Of a stretch of 9,409 nucleotides of DNA, positions 1-7,035 are shown piece after piece (the stretch's first letter is position 1; each line of letters opens with the position of its first letter). The notes under the pieces were generated by a model. The model had not been told where the DNA came from. It made no database searches and worked only from the letters and a program-made list of their open reading frames with translations. Location: assembly GCA_005877535.1 (NCBI GenBank), contig VBOM01000196.1, positions 1 to 9,409 on the forward strand. Reading direction: 5' to 3'. Both the position numbers and the translations under genes were made by a program. The stretch is from Nitrospirota bacterium. Its GTDB lineage: Bacteria > Nitrospirota > Nitrospiria > Nitrospirales > Nitrospiraceae.

Positions 1-903
1 CGAGACTGCTTGCAAAAGCCCAAAGAGCAGTAACGACCGGACCATCCCAAGCTTGGCCATCGCGATGCCCCCGGCCAATGCGCCAATTAGTGTGGCTCCA
101 AGCCCAAGGCCCTTCACATACCCGACATCGCTGACGGAAAAGCCCATCCCTCCAATGAGAAACGCCGTTTGAAGCGAGGCTGCGACGGCGTCTCCAGTTT
201 TATAGAGAACAATGATGGCAAGAAGCCCGATCACCCCTGGACGAGCAAAGAGTTCTTTCAGTGGTCCACCAACCGCTTCGGCCAGACTTGCAGGCCTGTC
301 ACTCAGCTCTAACGGTTCCGGACTGACGAGGATCGTGACAATTCCCGTCGCCATTAATGCGGCAAGCAGCAAGTACGTGTTTTGCCATCCAATATGATCC
401 GCCAAGAGGAGGGCGCCGGCGCTCGCAACCAACAGCGCACATCGATAACCATTCACCCACACAGCTGCACCGAATCCTCGTTCTGGACGTAAGAGTAAAT
501 CGGTCCGATAGGCGTCGAAGACGATGTCGAGTGAAGCAGAGAGGAAGGCGACCACGAGAGCCAGGACCCCGAGTATCTCCGGACGCTGTTCTGGACCAGT
601 CACCGCCATGGCCACCAAGCCGAGAGCGACACAGAGCTGCATCACCAGCATCCATCCACGCCGGCGTCCCAACCAGGGAGGGACCAGACGATCCATCAAT
701 GGGGCCCACAGGAATTTCAGTGTGTACGGGAGACCGACGAGCGTAAAAATACCGATGGTCTTCAGGTCGAGTCCGACAACCGTCAGCCAGGCCTGGAGCG
801 TCCCAGTTGTGAGGGCCAATGGCAACCCAGAGGCAAAACCCAAGGGCAACATGATGCCGATGCGCCGGTTCGCAAGAATCTGAATGAACGATGCGGTTTT
901 CAT
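1..903 (-). CDS. ampG: AmpG-type muropeptide permease, MFS family (3' end beyond window)
   Basis: An open frame without stops runs from the ATG at 903-901 to the left edge and gives the first 301 residues. It is a polytopic inner-membrane protein. The N-terminus carries GFASGLP (residues 22-28), followed by a TGTLQAWL segment and then WAPLMDR with LGRRRGW (66-84). These are the hallmarks of AmpG, which imports anhydromuropeptides from the periplasm for cell-wall recycling. At least seven hydrophobic segments are visible. E. coli AmpG has 491 residues, so roughly a third or more should lie outside the window. No clear Shine-Dalgarno precedes the ATG, but the first codons fit the family start well. 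The neighbour upstream on the same strand ends 217 bp away, so co-transcription is possible but not shown. Family assignment is firm; the exact substrate (muropeptide versus another solute) is inferred. Confidence 0.85.
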   Translation of the reverse strand, partial: MKTASFIQILANRRIGIMLPLGFASGLPLALTTGTLQAWLTVVGLDLKTIGIFTLVGLPYTLKFLWAPLMDRLVPPWLGRRRGWMLVMQLCVALGLVAMAVTGPEQRPEILGVLALVVAFLSASLDIVFDAYRTDLLLRPERGFGAAVWVNGYRCALLVASAGALLLADHIGWQNTYLLLAALMATGIVTILVSPEPLELSDRPASLAEAVGGPLKELFARPGVIGLLAIIVLYKTGDAVAASLQTAFLIGGMGFSVSDVGYVKGLGLGATLIGALAGGIAMAKLGMVRSLLLFGLLQAVS

Positions 904-1120
904 CGAGCCGTTTCGGTAGGCTGGGCCGGGGCTATCGCGTAACCTTAGGCAAATGTGCCAAACGCACGCTGGACGGCCGAGCACAATAACGGAAGTAGCA
1001 TAGCATCGGAATGGAGAGGAAGCTCAGGACATTCTCGAAATCGAATCTATCGAGGGCAAGGAGGAGGAGGAGGGCGAACAGGCGTTGAAGCATCACTCCC
1101 GCGCGGCAGCGCCTCGAAAC
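904..1120. other. Intergenic stretch between ampG and the hypothetical gene
   Basis: This 217-bp gap lies between two minus-strand genes. It contains a purine-rich GGA-repeat run on the plus strand around 1058-1077. A 53-codon minus-strand frame (932-1093) starts with a leucine run made by that repeat, and it has no ribosome site or recognisable content. I see no convincing promoter or terminator. Confidence 0.5.
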
Positions 1121-1600
1121 TCAGCAGGGTTGTCCATTAAAGGTACAGGGCTTGTAGCGTGTAATATCAAACTCCACATTTTCTTGGTAGACCCGTTCGT
1201 TGCCATTCACGCCATCCTGCTCTGGATCGTTGTACATGGTGTGGTTCCACCAGTAGAACAAAGGGTAGGCCTCCGTCTGGTAGACAGGATTGCCATAATT
1301 GCTCCTGGAATATTCCTGGACTAGACGACCGGTGACATAGTCGACTTTGTCAGTACCATTGAGTGAATACAACATCAAGAAGAGCCGAGCCTCATGATCG
1401 TAGTGTTCGTCAATTCTTGTCGCGAGGTCAGGCTCATGAGGAAGGATCTCCTTCGTCCATCCACCGGACAGAGGGAACATGATGAAAAGAAGAGATGCTG
1501 TGAAGATGGAGGCTGCCAACTGCGAAGGTGTCACAACAGACTCACGATAAAAGGGCGGGCACGGTCGGCAGATACTACCATGGCCTTCCAAGGCCTTCAA
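1121..1600 (-). CDS. Small exported or membrane-anchored protein of unknown function
   Basis: I do not recognise this protein. The frame allows up to 159 residues from a TTG at 1600; a GTG at 1534 would give 137 residues. Neither start has a good ribosome site, so the start is uncertain. A hydrophobic stretch at residues 28-44, ending in SGG, looks like a signal peptide or an N-terminal membrane anchor. The TTG start would supply the basic residues expected before it. The mature part (about 110 residues) is acidic and rich in Tyr, Trp, His and Asn, with HEPDLATRIDEHYDHEAR near the front and two cysteines close to the C-terminus (residues 152 and 159) that could form a disulfide. The composition suggests a folded periplasmic domain. 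It is divergent from mtaB and upstream of ampG on the same strand. The coding call rests on the signal-like start and the non-random composition. Confidence 0.6.
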   Translation of the reverse strand: MKALEGHGSICRPCPPFYRESVVTPSQLAASIFTASLLFIMFPLSGGWTKEILPHEPDLATRIDEHYDHEARLFLMLYSLNGTDKVDYVTGRLVQEYSRSNYGNPVYQTEAYPLFYWWNHTMYNDPEQDGVNGNERVYQENVEFDITRYKPCTFNGQPC

Positions 1601-1613
1601 CCGAGGACAGTGA

Positions 1614-1634
1614 GCAACGAGAAGAACTCGTTGC
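1614..1634. repeat. Perfect 8-bp inverted repeat, 5-nt spacer
   Basis: GCAACGAG at 1614-1621 is followed, after AAGAA, by its exact reverse complement CTCGTTGC at 1627-1634. It lies in the divergent intergenic region and abuts the next inverted repeat with no base between them. It could be an operator half of a pair or an RNA hairpin; there is no T-tract for a terminator. Confidence 0.7.
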
Positions 1635-1661
1635 AGATCCTTGCTCCCATCGCAAGGATCT
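1635..1661. repeat. Perfect 10-bp inverted repeat, 7-nt spacer
   Basis: AGATCCTTGC at 1635-1644 and GCAAGGATCT at 1652-1661 are exact reverse complements around a 7-nt spacer. The repeat starts at the base after the previous inverted repeat and ends 3 bp before a TATAAT box, so it covers the likely -35 region of the mtaB promoter. A regulator or DNA-structure role is an inference. Confidence 0.75.
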
Positions 1662-1670
1662 TCCTATAAT
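1641..1670 (+). promoter_or_regulatory. Promoter of mtaB-miaB, probably giving a leaderless mRNA
   Basis: A full consensus -10 box TATAAT lies at 1665-1670, with TTGCTC at 1641-1646 as a weak -35 and an 18-bp spacer. Transcription would start about 1676-1680, at or next to the ATG at 1680. No Shine-Dalgarno is present, which agrees with leaderless initiation. Confidence 0.55.
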
Positions 1671-1679
1671 GGTCCGCCT

Positions 1680-3014
1680 ATGATGAAACGTGCATCTCTC
1701 CATACGCTCGGCTGCCGACTGAACCAGGCAGAGACAGCGGTGCTCGCAGCTCGCCTGCGAGACGATGGCTACCGCGTCGTCGAGTTCGGCGAACCGACGG
1801 ACTTGCTCGTCGTCAATACCTGTTCTGTGACAGAAGATGCAGAACGAACCTGCCGATACGTCATCCGCAAGACGTTGAGACATTCTCCCCATGCCTTTGT
1901 GGCGGTGACCGGTTGTTACGCCCAAACCGGCGTTCACGAGCTGCGCACCATTCCGGGAATCGATCTCATCGTCGGCAATCAATTCAAATGGGACTTGCCA
2001 TCATTTCTTCCAGCCCCACAGGTCATGAAGAAACAGCCGAACCCGGAAGTGCTCCATACTCGCACCATCAGCCGAGAGGATTTCACCCTACCGGAGTATG
2101 GCGAACCAGACTCCACCAGGGCGCTGCTCAAGGTCCAAGATGGTTGCAACGTGATGTGCAGCTTCTGTCTCATCCCCTTCGCGCGCGGGCATGAGCGGAG
2201 TCGCCTCCGTGATGACGTGATCCGAGAGGCCGAGATGCTTGTAGAAAGAGGCTACAGGGAGATTGTGCTGACCGGCGTCAACATCGGGCAGTATCGTCAG
2301 GGCGAACTCGATCTGGTCGGGTTGATCGCGCAATTGGAGACGGTAGAAGGACTCGAGCGAATCAGAATTTCATCCATTGAGCCGACGACGATCACGAACG
2401 CCCTCTTAGATTGCATGGCTTCCTCATCGAAGCTGTGTCCCTATCTCCACATCCCCCTTCAAAGCGGAGACGATTCTATCTTGTCGTCCATGAATCGTCC
2501 GTACAATGTCGAAGAGTTTACTCGTCTGATCCGCCGGGCCGTGGCGGCGATTCCTCACCTCGGGCTCGGAACTGATGTCATGGTCGGGTTTCCCGGAGAG
2601 ACTGAGGAAGCATTCAATCATACTCTGGGCATCGCGCGCGCGCTTCCCTTCTCCTACTTCCATGTCTTCTCCTATTCGCAACGGCCCGGCACCGCTGCCA
2701 TGAAGTTGCCCAACCAGGTGCCGATCACAGTCGCTCGGCTCCGTGCGAAGATACTCGCCGAGCTGTCCCGCCTTAAACGCCTGGCCTTTGCGGAACGGTA
2801 TATCGGATCAACCGTGTCCGTCCTCTTCGAGTCAGGAGCAATGGATGGCTTCAGGTTGGGGCTTACATCAAATTTTTTGAAAGTGGGCGTCCCTTCAAAC
2901 ATCGACCTCACCAATCACCTGAAAGAGGTGCGCATTATCGGAGCATCGGACCGGTGGGCGCTGGGTCAGCTGACAGCCGAACATCAGCACCTGCGAGGAG
3001 TGCCGGTTCTATGA
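1680..3014 (+). CDS. mtaB: tRNA (t6A37) methylthiotransferase MtaB
   Basis: Radical-SAM enzyme that adds a methylthio group to N6-threonylcarbamoyladenosine at tRNA position 37, giving ms2t6A in tRNAs reading ANN codons. The 444-residue protein has the three-part family layout. The N-terminal UPF0004 domain supplies three cluster cysteines: C12 in LGCRLNQ, C48 in NTCSVT and C79 in TGCYAQ. The radical-SAM domain has C156-x3-C160-x2-C163 (GCNVMCSFC). A TRAM-like C-terminal region follows. The TGVNIGQY segment is typical of MtaB rather than MiaB or RimO. Two ATGs stand in tandem (1680 and 1683). The first is chosen because a -10 box ends 9 bp upstream and no ribosome site exists. The stop overlaps the miaB start by 4 bp (ATGA), so the two genes are translationally coupled. 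MtaB over RimO is a confident subfamily call. Confidence 0.92.
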   Translation: MMKRASLHTLGCRLNQAETAVLAARLRDDGYRVVEFGEPTDLLVVNTCSVTEDAERTCRYVIRKTLRHSPHAFVAVTGCYAQTGVHELRTIPGIDLIVGNQFKWDLPSFLPAPQVMKKQPNPEVLHTRTISREDFTLPEYGEPDSTRALLKVQDGCNVMCSFCLIPFARGHERSRLRDDVIREAEMLVERGYREIVLTGVNIGQYRQGELDLVGLIAQLETVEGLERIRISSIEPTTITNALLDCMASSSKLCPYLHIPLQSGDDSILSSMNRPYNVEEFTRLIRRAVAAIPHLGLGTDVMVGFPGETEEAFNHTLGIARALPFSYFHVFSYSQRPGTAAMKLPNQVPITVARLRAKILAELSRLKRLAFAERYIGSTVSVLFESGAMDGFRLGLTSNFLKVGVPSNIDLTNHLKEVRIIGASDRWALGQLTAEHQHLRGVPVL

Positions 3015-4360
3015 AGGCCAAATCCACACCGACGCATGTACATCTTGAAACCTTCGGCTGTCAGATGAACGAGTACGATTCGGAACTCGTTCGCTCGCTT
3101 CTAAAACAGGATGGATTTGTGTTTACCGACGAGCGAGAACGTGCAGACGTGATACTGATGAACACCTGCGCGATTCGCGAGAATGCTCACAATAAGGTGT
3201 ACAAACACTTATCCGAGCTCAAGAAACTCAAGCGGCAACGTCCGTTGGTCGTGGGCGTCTTGGGTTGTATGGCCCAAAACCTGAAGGAGGAGCTGACGGA
3301 CATTCAGCCGCTGGTCGATGTGCTCGCTGGTCCTGATGCCTATCGCCAGCTGCCGATGTTGATCCGCAGCGCGATGCTCTCGCAAGTAGAGGGGCTGAAT
3401 CAGAAGGAACTCGCGGTCGACCTTTCAGAATATGAAACCTATCACGATATTGTACCTGATCGAAACGACGGGGTGAACGCCTGGATCGCCGTCATGCGAG
3501 GCTGCGACAACTTCTGCAGCTTCTGTGTGGTCCCCTACACTCGAGGTCGTGAACGTTCCCGCGTTCCAGAGGGAATCGTTCAAGAAGCTCGCAGGATCGC
3601 CGAGCAAGGATTCAAGCAGATTACGCTCCTGGGACAAAACGTCAATTCGTACCGTTTCGGCGACTGGGATTTTGCACGCTTGATCACGGCCGTCGCGGAC
3701 GTACCAGGCATCGAACGCGTGCGGTTCACATCTCCGCACCCCAAGGACTTTCCACTTTCATTGTTGGAAGCCGTCGTATCCCATCCCAACATCTGCAAGC
3801 AAATTCATTTGCCACTGCAATCCGGCAGCGACCGCATACTCAGCTTGATGAATCGCACCTATACCAATAAAGAGTATCGTGCCTTGGTCGACCGTATCCG
3901 CACCCTGCGGGCTGACATCGTCCTAAGCACCGATCTCATTTGTGGTTTTTGTGGAGAAAGCGATGCGGAGTTTGCCGAAACGTACCGGCTTGTCGAGGAG
4001 ATACGATTTCATTCAGCGTTTATCTTCAAATACTCTGAGCGAAAGAACACCATCGCTGCGCGCAAGCTTTCGGACGACGTTTCCGAACCGGTAAAGACCG
4101 ACCGGGTAACGCGACTCTTCGACCTACAACGGAACATTTCCTACGAGCGGAACCGAGAATATCTAGAGACGACAATTCCCGTCCTAGTCGAAGGGGATGC
4201 CAAACGATCCGCCGCACAGGGTATGGGAAAATCTGATGGCAACATCACCGTCATCTGGGACAAGTGTGCGATATCCTCTCAACCGGGAGATATGGTTTCC
4301 CTTGCCATTTACGATGCTTCGTCCACGACGTTGTATGCGGCACGTCCCCCGGTAAATTGA
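3011..4360 (+). CDS. miaB: tRNA-2-methylthio-N6-dimethylallyladenosine synthase MiaB
   Basis: Radical-SAM methylthiotransferase that converts i6A37 to ms2i6A37 in tRNAs reading UNN codons, working after MiaA prenylates the base. The 449-residue protein shows C17 in FGCQMNEYDS, C53 in MNTCAIREN and C86 in LGCMAQ (UPF0004 domain). The SAM-cluster motif is C165-x3-C169-x2-C172 (GCDNFCSFC) within the RGCDNFCSFCVVPYTRG block. LGQNVNSYRF follows, and a C-terminal TRAM domain contains GKSDGNITV. Length is normal for the family. The start at 3011 is chosen because the conserved region begins 10 residues later, GAGGAG lies at 2995-3000, and the ATGA overlap with mtaB is typical of coupled genes. The longer in-frame start at 2954 would only repeat mtaB sequence in another frame. 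No strong terminator follows. Confidence 0.95.
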   Translation: MKAKSTPTHVHLETFGCQMNEYDSELVRSLLKQDGFVFTDERERADVILMNTCAIRENAHNKVYKHLSELKKLKRQRPLVVGVLGCMAQNLKEELTDIQPLVDVLAGPDAYRQLPMLIRSAMLSQVEGLNQKELAVDLSEYETYHDIVPDRNDGVNAWIAVMRGCDNFCSFCVVPYTRGRERSRVPEGIVQEARRIAEQGFKQITLLGQNVNSYRFGDWDFARLITAVADVPGIERVRFTSPHPKDFPLSLLEAVVSHPNICKQIHLPLQSGSDRILSLMNRTYTNKEYRALVDRIRTLRADIVLSTDLICGFCGESDAEFAETYRLVEEIRFHSAFIFKYSERKNTIAARKLSDDVSEPVKTDRVTRLFDLQRNISYERNREYLETTIPVLVEGDAKRSAAQGMGKSDGNITVIWDKCAISSQPGDMVSLAIYDASSTTLYAARPPVN

Positions 4361-4720
4361 ATCGGTGGTGCCCCGCCCTACTCCCCAAGAATCATTTCTG
4401 CAGAGTACGCTCCAAAAACGAACACTTCCGAACAAGATCTGTTTGTGAATCCCCCTCCCTCACGGCTCTCATGATGTGATGCGGGGTTGCCATCCGCATG
4501 ATAATCCGCAGTGGAACTAGCGTTTTCCTTTCAGGAGTCCATGAAATTACTCAGCACAATGTTGTGATTTAGTACTGCATTATCATACGCCTAGACTCAT
4601 TCCTCCTGTGGTTATCCTTGCCCCCATTTAGTCAGTCCACTCGATAACAATTCCCATCTTCTCCTGATCTTGCCCTGGTACACCACTGAGTCTGCTTCAC
4701 CCCTACTAGAGGCACAATAT
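4361..4720. other. Non-coding stretch downstream of miaB
   Basis: About 360 bp without a credible gene. It holds a 6-bp stem (ATGCGG at 4479-4484 with CCGCAT at 4494-4499), which lacks a T-tract and is at best a weak terminator. A short perfect inverted repeat CACAA-TG-TTGTG spans 4555-4566. A 16-bp segment (4453-4468) is identical to one inside the repeat element at 9220-9409. The remainder is AT-richer than the genes around it and shows nothing I can name. Confidence 0.5.
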
Positions 4721-4750
4721 TTGCTAGGAATTCAATCACCTGTCTATAAC
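4721..4750 (+). promoter_or_regulatory. Promoter of the small membrane protein and lipoprotein genes
   Basis: TTGCTA at 4721-4726 and TATAAC at 4745-4750 are separated by 18 bp and match the sigma-70 consensus at four and five of six bases. The predicted start near 4757 leaves a leader of about 23 nt before the ATG at 4780. Spacing and boxes resemble the mtaB promoter in this window. Confidence 0.5.
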
Positions 4751-4779
4751 CCTACACACTCACTCTTTGGGGACAAGGC

Positions 4780-4920
4780 ATGATCGAAAATCAAAAACGC
4801 AACGATCAGAGCGGGGAAGAAAAAACAGATACCTCCATGAGCCTGGAAACCCTCATCGCGATAGGACTCTTCGGATGGATTGCACTGAGCATGGCACTGA
4901 TGGGGCTGGGGGTCTGGTAA
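4780..4920 (+). CDS. 46-residue single-pass membrane protein, unknown function
   Basis: A short frame from ATG 4780 to TAA 4918-4920. The first 20 residues are strongly polar and charged (MIENQKRNDQSGEEKTDTSM). The rest (about 25-46) is a clean hydrophobic helix with small residues, ending in GLGVW at the very C-terminus. This split is hard to get by chance and indicates a bitopic or tail-anchored inner-membrane microprotein. A promoter-like pair stands 30-60 bp upstream, and GGGGACAAGG precedes the ATG as an imperfect ribosome site. It lies 73 bp before the lipoprotein gene in the same direction, with no terminator between, so the two are probably co-transcribed. I do not recognise the family; a role next to the lipoprotein in the envelope is inference from position only. 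Confidence 0.62.
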   Translation: MIENQKRNDQSGEEKTDTSMSLETLIAIGLFGWIALSMALMGLGVW

Positions 4921-4993
4921 TCCCCCTCGGCGCGCCGACAGTGCATCTCGCCACGGATAAACACACACCCCTGCTGAAAGAAGGACCGCAGCG

Positions 4994-5911
4994 ATGAAGC
5001 GCTATCTCACCCTAACGAATGTGCGGAGTCCGATCGTGCAGAGCCTTGTCGGGATCGCCGCGTGCGCCCTCGTCATCAGCGGTTGCGCCGGTGGGACAAA
5101 GCTCGCCCACAATGCAAAGGGCAGCGTTTACTTGGAAGAAGTGACCGATTGGTCGTTTGAAGCAAGCCATCCCGCTGTGATCGATCAACTGACCATCACA
5201 AAGATCGTGAAAGGGTTATATGGCAATGACAACATAAGCGGATCTTCGAGAATGTCCGCTGGTGGCAGCAAGCCGATGAGAATTTTCAGCGATGAGGATG
5301 CAGAATTTCTCTCTCCCCTGCTCGCACAAGGCTTATCAAAAGCGAAACCCGAACAGATTGTTGGGTTCCGCGTATCCTCATCGGCAGGGTCAGGCTCTGA
5401 ACCCACCACGGGCAGTATTTACGTGCAGAAGGGATCACTCTACTTGACCATTGGGAAGGGTGCCAAGCCGACTGGTTTTCTGCCTGAGTCGGCTGCACGC
5501 ACCGAGCCGGCTCCATCCTATGCCGCCGGTGGTTCACTCGACGCCATGACGATGATCATCGACTATCATGCAATGGCACAGGCGCCGATGCCGGCAGCCA
5601 TGCCGATCGCAAAAGCTACGCCGATCACGCCGATTGCCCCGATGATGGCAGCCGCTCCGGCGGTCTCTGACAGTGCAGGCCAAGAGGTGGGAGAGAGCGA
5701 ATTTATGGCCCAGAGACTCAGTGACTTGAGGGTAGCAAAAGAGGCGCTCGCCAAGAAGGATTCCGAGATTAATATGCTTCGCAAGGAGTCGGAATGGATG
5801 AAGCGAGAACTACGGAACCGCGACGAAGAAATTAAAGCGATCAAGTCGACTAAGGTATCTGTTAAACCGGCGCCGAAGAAGAAATCGGCGCAGGCCACAC
5901 ATATTCGCTAG
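4994..5911 (+). CDS. Outer-membrane lipoprotein with Pro/Ala/Met-rich linker and C-terminal coiled coil
   Basis: 305 residues. The signal peptide ends in the lipobox VISGC with the lipidated cysteine at C31. The next residue is Ala, so sorting to the outer membrane is expected. Residues 44-155 form a compact mixed domain, beginning VYLEEV and containing a FSDEDAEFLSPLLAQGL segment. It resembles lipoproteins I associate with Nitrospira, though I cannot name a Pfam family. A low-complexity linker rich in Pro, Ala and Met follows (about 192-224). An alternating charged helix predicted as a coiled coil comes next (about 236-285), then a basic tail (KPAPKKK, 291-297) that might contact peptidoglycan or other polyanions. 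AGAAGGA lies 8-14 nt before the ATG and fixes the start. It ends 6 bp from the convergent exonuclease gene. Function unknown. Confidence 0.85.
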   Translation: MKRYLTLTNVRSPIVQSLVGIAACALVISGCAGGTKLAHNAKGSVYLEEVTDWSFEASHPAVIDQLTITKIVKGLYGNDNISGSSRMSAGGSKPMRIFSDEDAEFLSPLLAQGLSKAKPEQIVGFRVSSSAGSGSEPTTGSIYVQKGSLYLTIGKGAKPTGFLPESAARTEPAPSYAAGGSLDAMTMIIDYHAMAQAPMPAAMPIAKATPITPIAPMMAAAPAVSDSAGQEVGESEFMAQRLSDLRVAKEALAKKDSEINMLRKESEWMKRELRNRDEEIKAIKSTKVSVKPAPKKKSAQATHIR

Positions 5912-5923
5912 GCTGGCTCAGCC
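5911..5923. terminator. Small hairpin between convergent genes, weak terminator candidate
   Basis: GGCTG and CAGCC pair around a 3-nt loop, starting at the last base of the lipoprotein stop codon and reaching into the exonuclease stop codon. It lacks a T-tract on either side, so termination is only a guess from position. Confidence 0.25.
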
Positions 5924-6634
5924 GACATTCAGTAATTCCGGCTGGAGCAAAACCACTTCATTGGACAGGGGCTGTCGGAAATTCATCCGACAATAACACG
6001 CATACGTCACATACGTATCTTGTAGGCAGTATCGAGCCAGCTCTAGCCCCTGGCCTTTCGCCCACATCTCAGCCACCTGAGCCCCACTACCCGATTTAGT
6101 TTCGACGTTCAGCGCTCGCGCGAGCACGTCGAGTTTCACCCACCCACGCATATCCCAATTGCTCCAGATCGCCATCGTGTCGTAAACCGGTTCCGTGCGG
6201 AACTTGGCGAGGTTGACATCCAGGCTTGGCTTGACTTGGTGGATGATAGATCGCTTCTTAATGAACGGGAGGTCGAAGCCTAGACCATTATGGGTGATGA
6301 AAAGCGAGGGACGGTTCTGAGCCAAACGGCTCCAGAATTGTTGCAGCAACTCTCGCTCATCCCCACCATACCAGGCCACGGATCCACGGGGCTCGAGCTG
6401 GTCAGAAAATTCCAACAGGCCGATACAGACGATCTGACTGAACGTGCCGTCAAAGGCCGACTTCGCATATTGTTCATCCTCGACGCGTCGTTGAGCTTCG
6501 GCAGCGCCCGCCGAAAACAAATCATAGCCCTCGCCTGCCGGCTCAGACTCGCCGCTTGACGAAAGCTTTCCCACCAGCCGTGCCCATTCTTCCCGAGGCG
6601 CTTGAATGGTCTCAATATCCAGGACAATCTTCAT
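5918..6634 (-). CDS. DnaQ-fold 3'-5' exonuclease, predicted PolB-like family
   Basis: A 238-residue protein with the three exonuclease motifs of the RNase H-like DEDDy class. Motif I is LDIET with D6 and E8. Motif II is THNGLGFD with N116 and D121. Motif III is YCLQD with Y202 and D206 (the Y-x3-D form). No polymerase domain is present, so it is a stand-alone nuclease of the kind annotated as predicted 3'-5' exonuclease, PolB-like. Such enzymes trim DNA 3' ends with two metal ions; the true substrate here is unknown. Its ATG overlaps the stop of mutT (ATGA, 6631-6634), so it is translated as the last gene of the mutY-mutT-exonuclease operon. That context suggests a role in cleaning mismatched or damaged 3' ends. 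All catalytic residues are present. Confidence 0.85.
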   Translation of the reverse strand: MKIVLDIETIQAPREEWARLVGKLSSSGESEPAGEGYDLFSAGAAEAQRRVEDEQYAKSAFDGTFSQIVCIGLLEFSDQLEPRGSVAWYGGDERELLQQFWSRLAQNRPSLFITHNGLGFDLPFIKKRSIIHQVKPSLDVNLAKFRTEPVYDTMAIWSNWDMRGWVKLDVLARALNVETKSGSGAQVAEMWAKGQGLELARYCLQDTYVTYACYCRMNFRQPLSNEVVLLQPELLNVG

Positions 6635-7035
6635 AAAGCCTGCCCAATGCTCTGTCGCTGTAAGGCCTCGATGATCGGACGGTCCGCTGGGGGGAACTCG
6701 AAATTACCCAACTCGTGTGGCGAGACCCATCGAATTTCCGCACAGTCGAGTGCTGTGGCGTGTCCGGTTTTGATCCTGCAACGGAAGAAATGCAGCTCCA
6801 CAGTTTTCTCTGCATACTCGTGCCGAACAACTTGAAAAGGTGTCGGCACGTTGATACGAATACCCAGTTCCTCGAACAACTCCCGCTGCAGACATTCTTC
6901 CAATGTTTCACCTGGCTCGCACTTCCCGCCTGGAAACTCCCAGAAACCTGCCAGGTGCACACCAGGATTTCGTCGGGCGATCAAGTAGCGGCCCTCACGA
7001 TAAACAAGACCGACAGCGACTTCAACGACCTTCAT
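6631..7035 (-). CDS. mutT: MutT-type NUDIX hydrolase (8-oxo-dGTP diphosphatase)
   Basis: A 134-residue NUDIX protein with an intact box G37-x5-E43-x7-R51-E52-L-x-E55-E56-x-G58, preceded by FWEFPGGK. The C-terminal FPPADRPII segment corresponds to the substrate-recognition part of MutT. The place where E. coli MutT has Asn119 appears to be Asp (D118) here. The expected reaction is hydrolysis of 8-oxo-dGTP to the monophosphate, keeping oxidised guanine out of DNA; activity on other damaged nucleotides is possible. The length equals that of E. coli MutT. Its start overlaps the end of mutY by 14 nt in a different frame, and its stop overlaps the exonuclease start by 4 nt. Because the upstream MutY lacks its own NUDIX-like domain, this protein may also act as a partner of MutY; that is inference. 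Confidence 0.85.
   Translation of the reverse strand: MKVVEVAVGLVYREGRYLIARRNPGVHLAGFWEFPGGKCEPGETLEECLQRELFEELGIRINVPTPFQVVRHEYAEKTVELHFFRCRIKTGHATALDCAEIRWVSPHELGNFEFPPADRPIIEALQRQSIGQAL

Noticed and set aside
932..1093. 53-codon minus-strand frame beginning with a leucine run
   Set aside because: The leucines come from a simple GGA/TCC repeat, there is no ribosome site, and the rest is unlike a protein; recorded only as a possibility.
955..1140. Plus-strand frame in the ampG upstream gap
   Set aside because: Gly/Arg/Ser-rich low-complexity translation over a purine repeat, no ribosome site, no family resemblance.
2954..3010. N-terminal extension of miaB
   Set aside because: It lies inside mtaB in another frame; the ATGA overlap at 3011 and the conserved MiaB start argue for the shorter protein.
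4541..4567. Eight-codon frame after an AGGAG, possible leader peptide
   Set aside because: Spacing to the ATG is only 3 nt, no attenuator structure follows and the next gene is more than 200 bp away.
4927..4938. 12-bp perfect palindrome TCGGCGCGCCGA
   Set aside because: One or two palindromes of this size are expected by chance in a window of this length; no other support.
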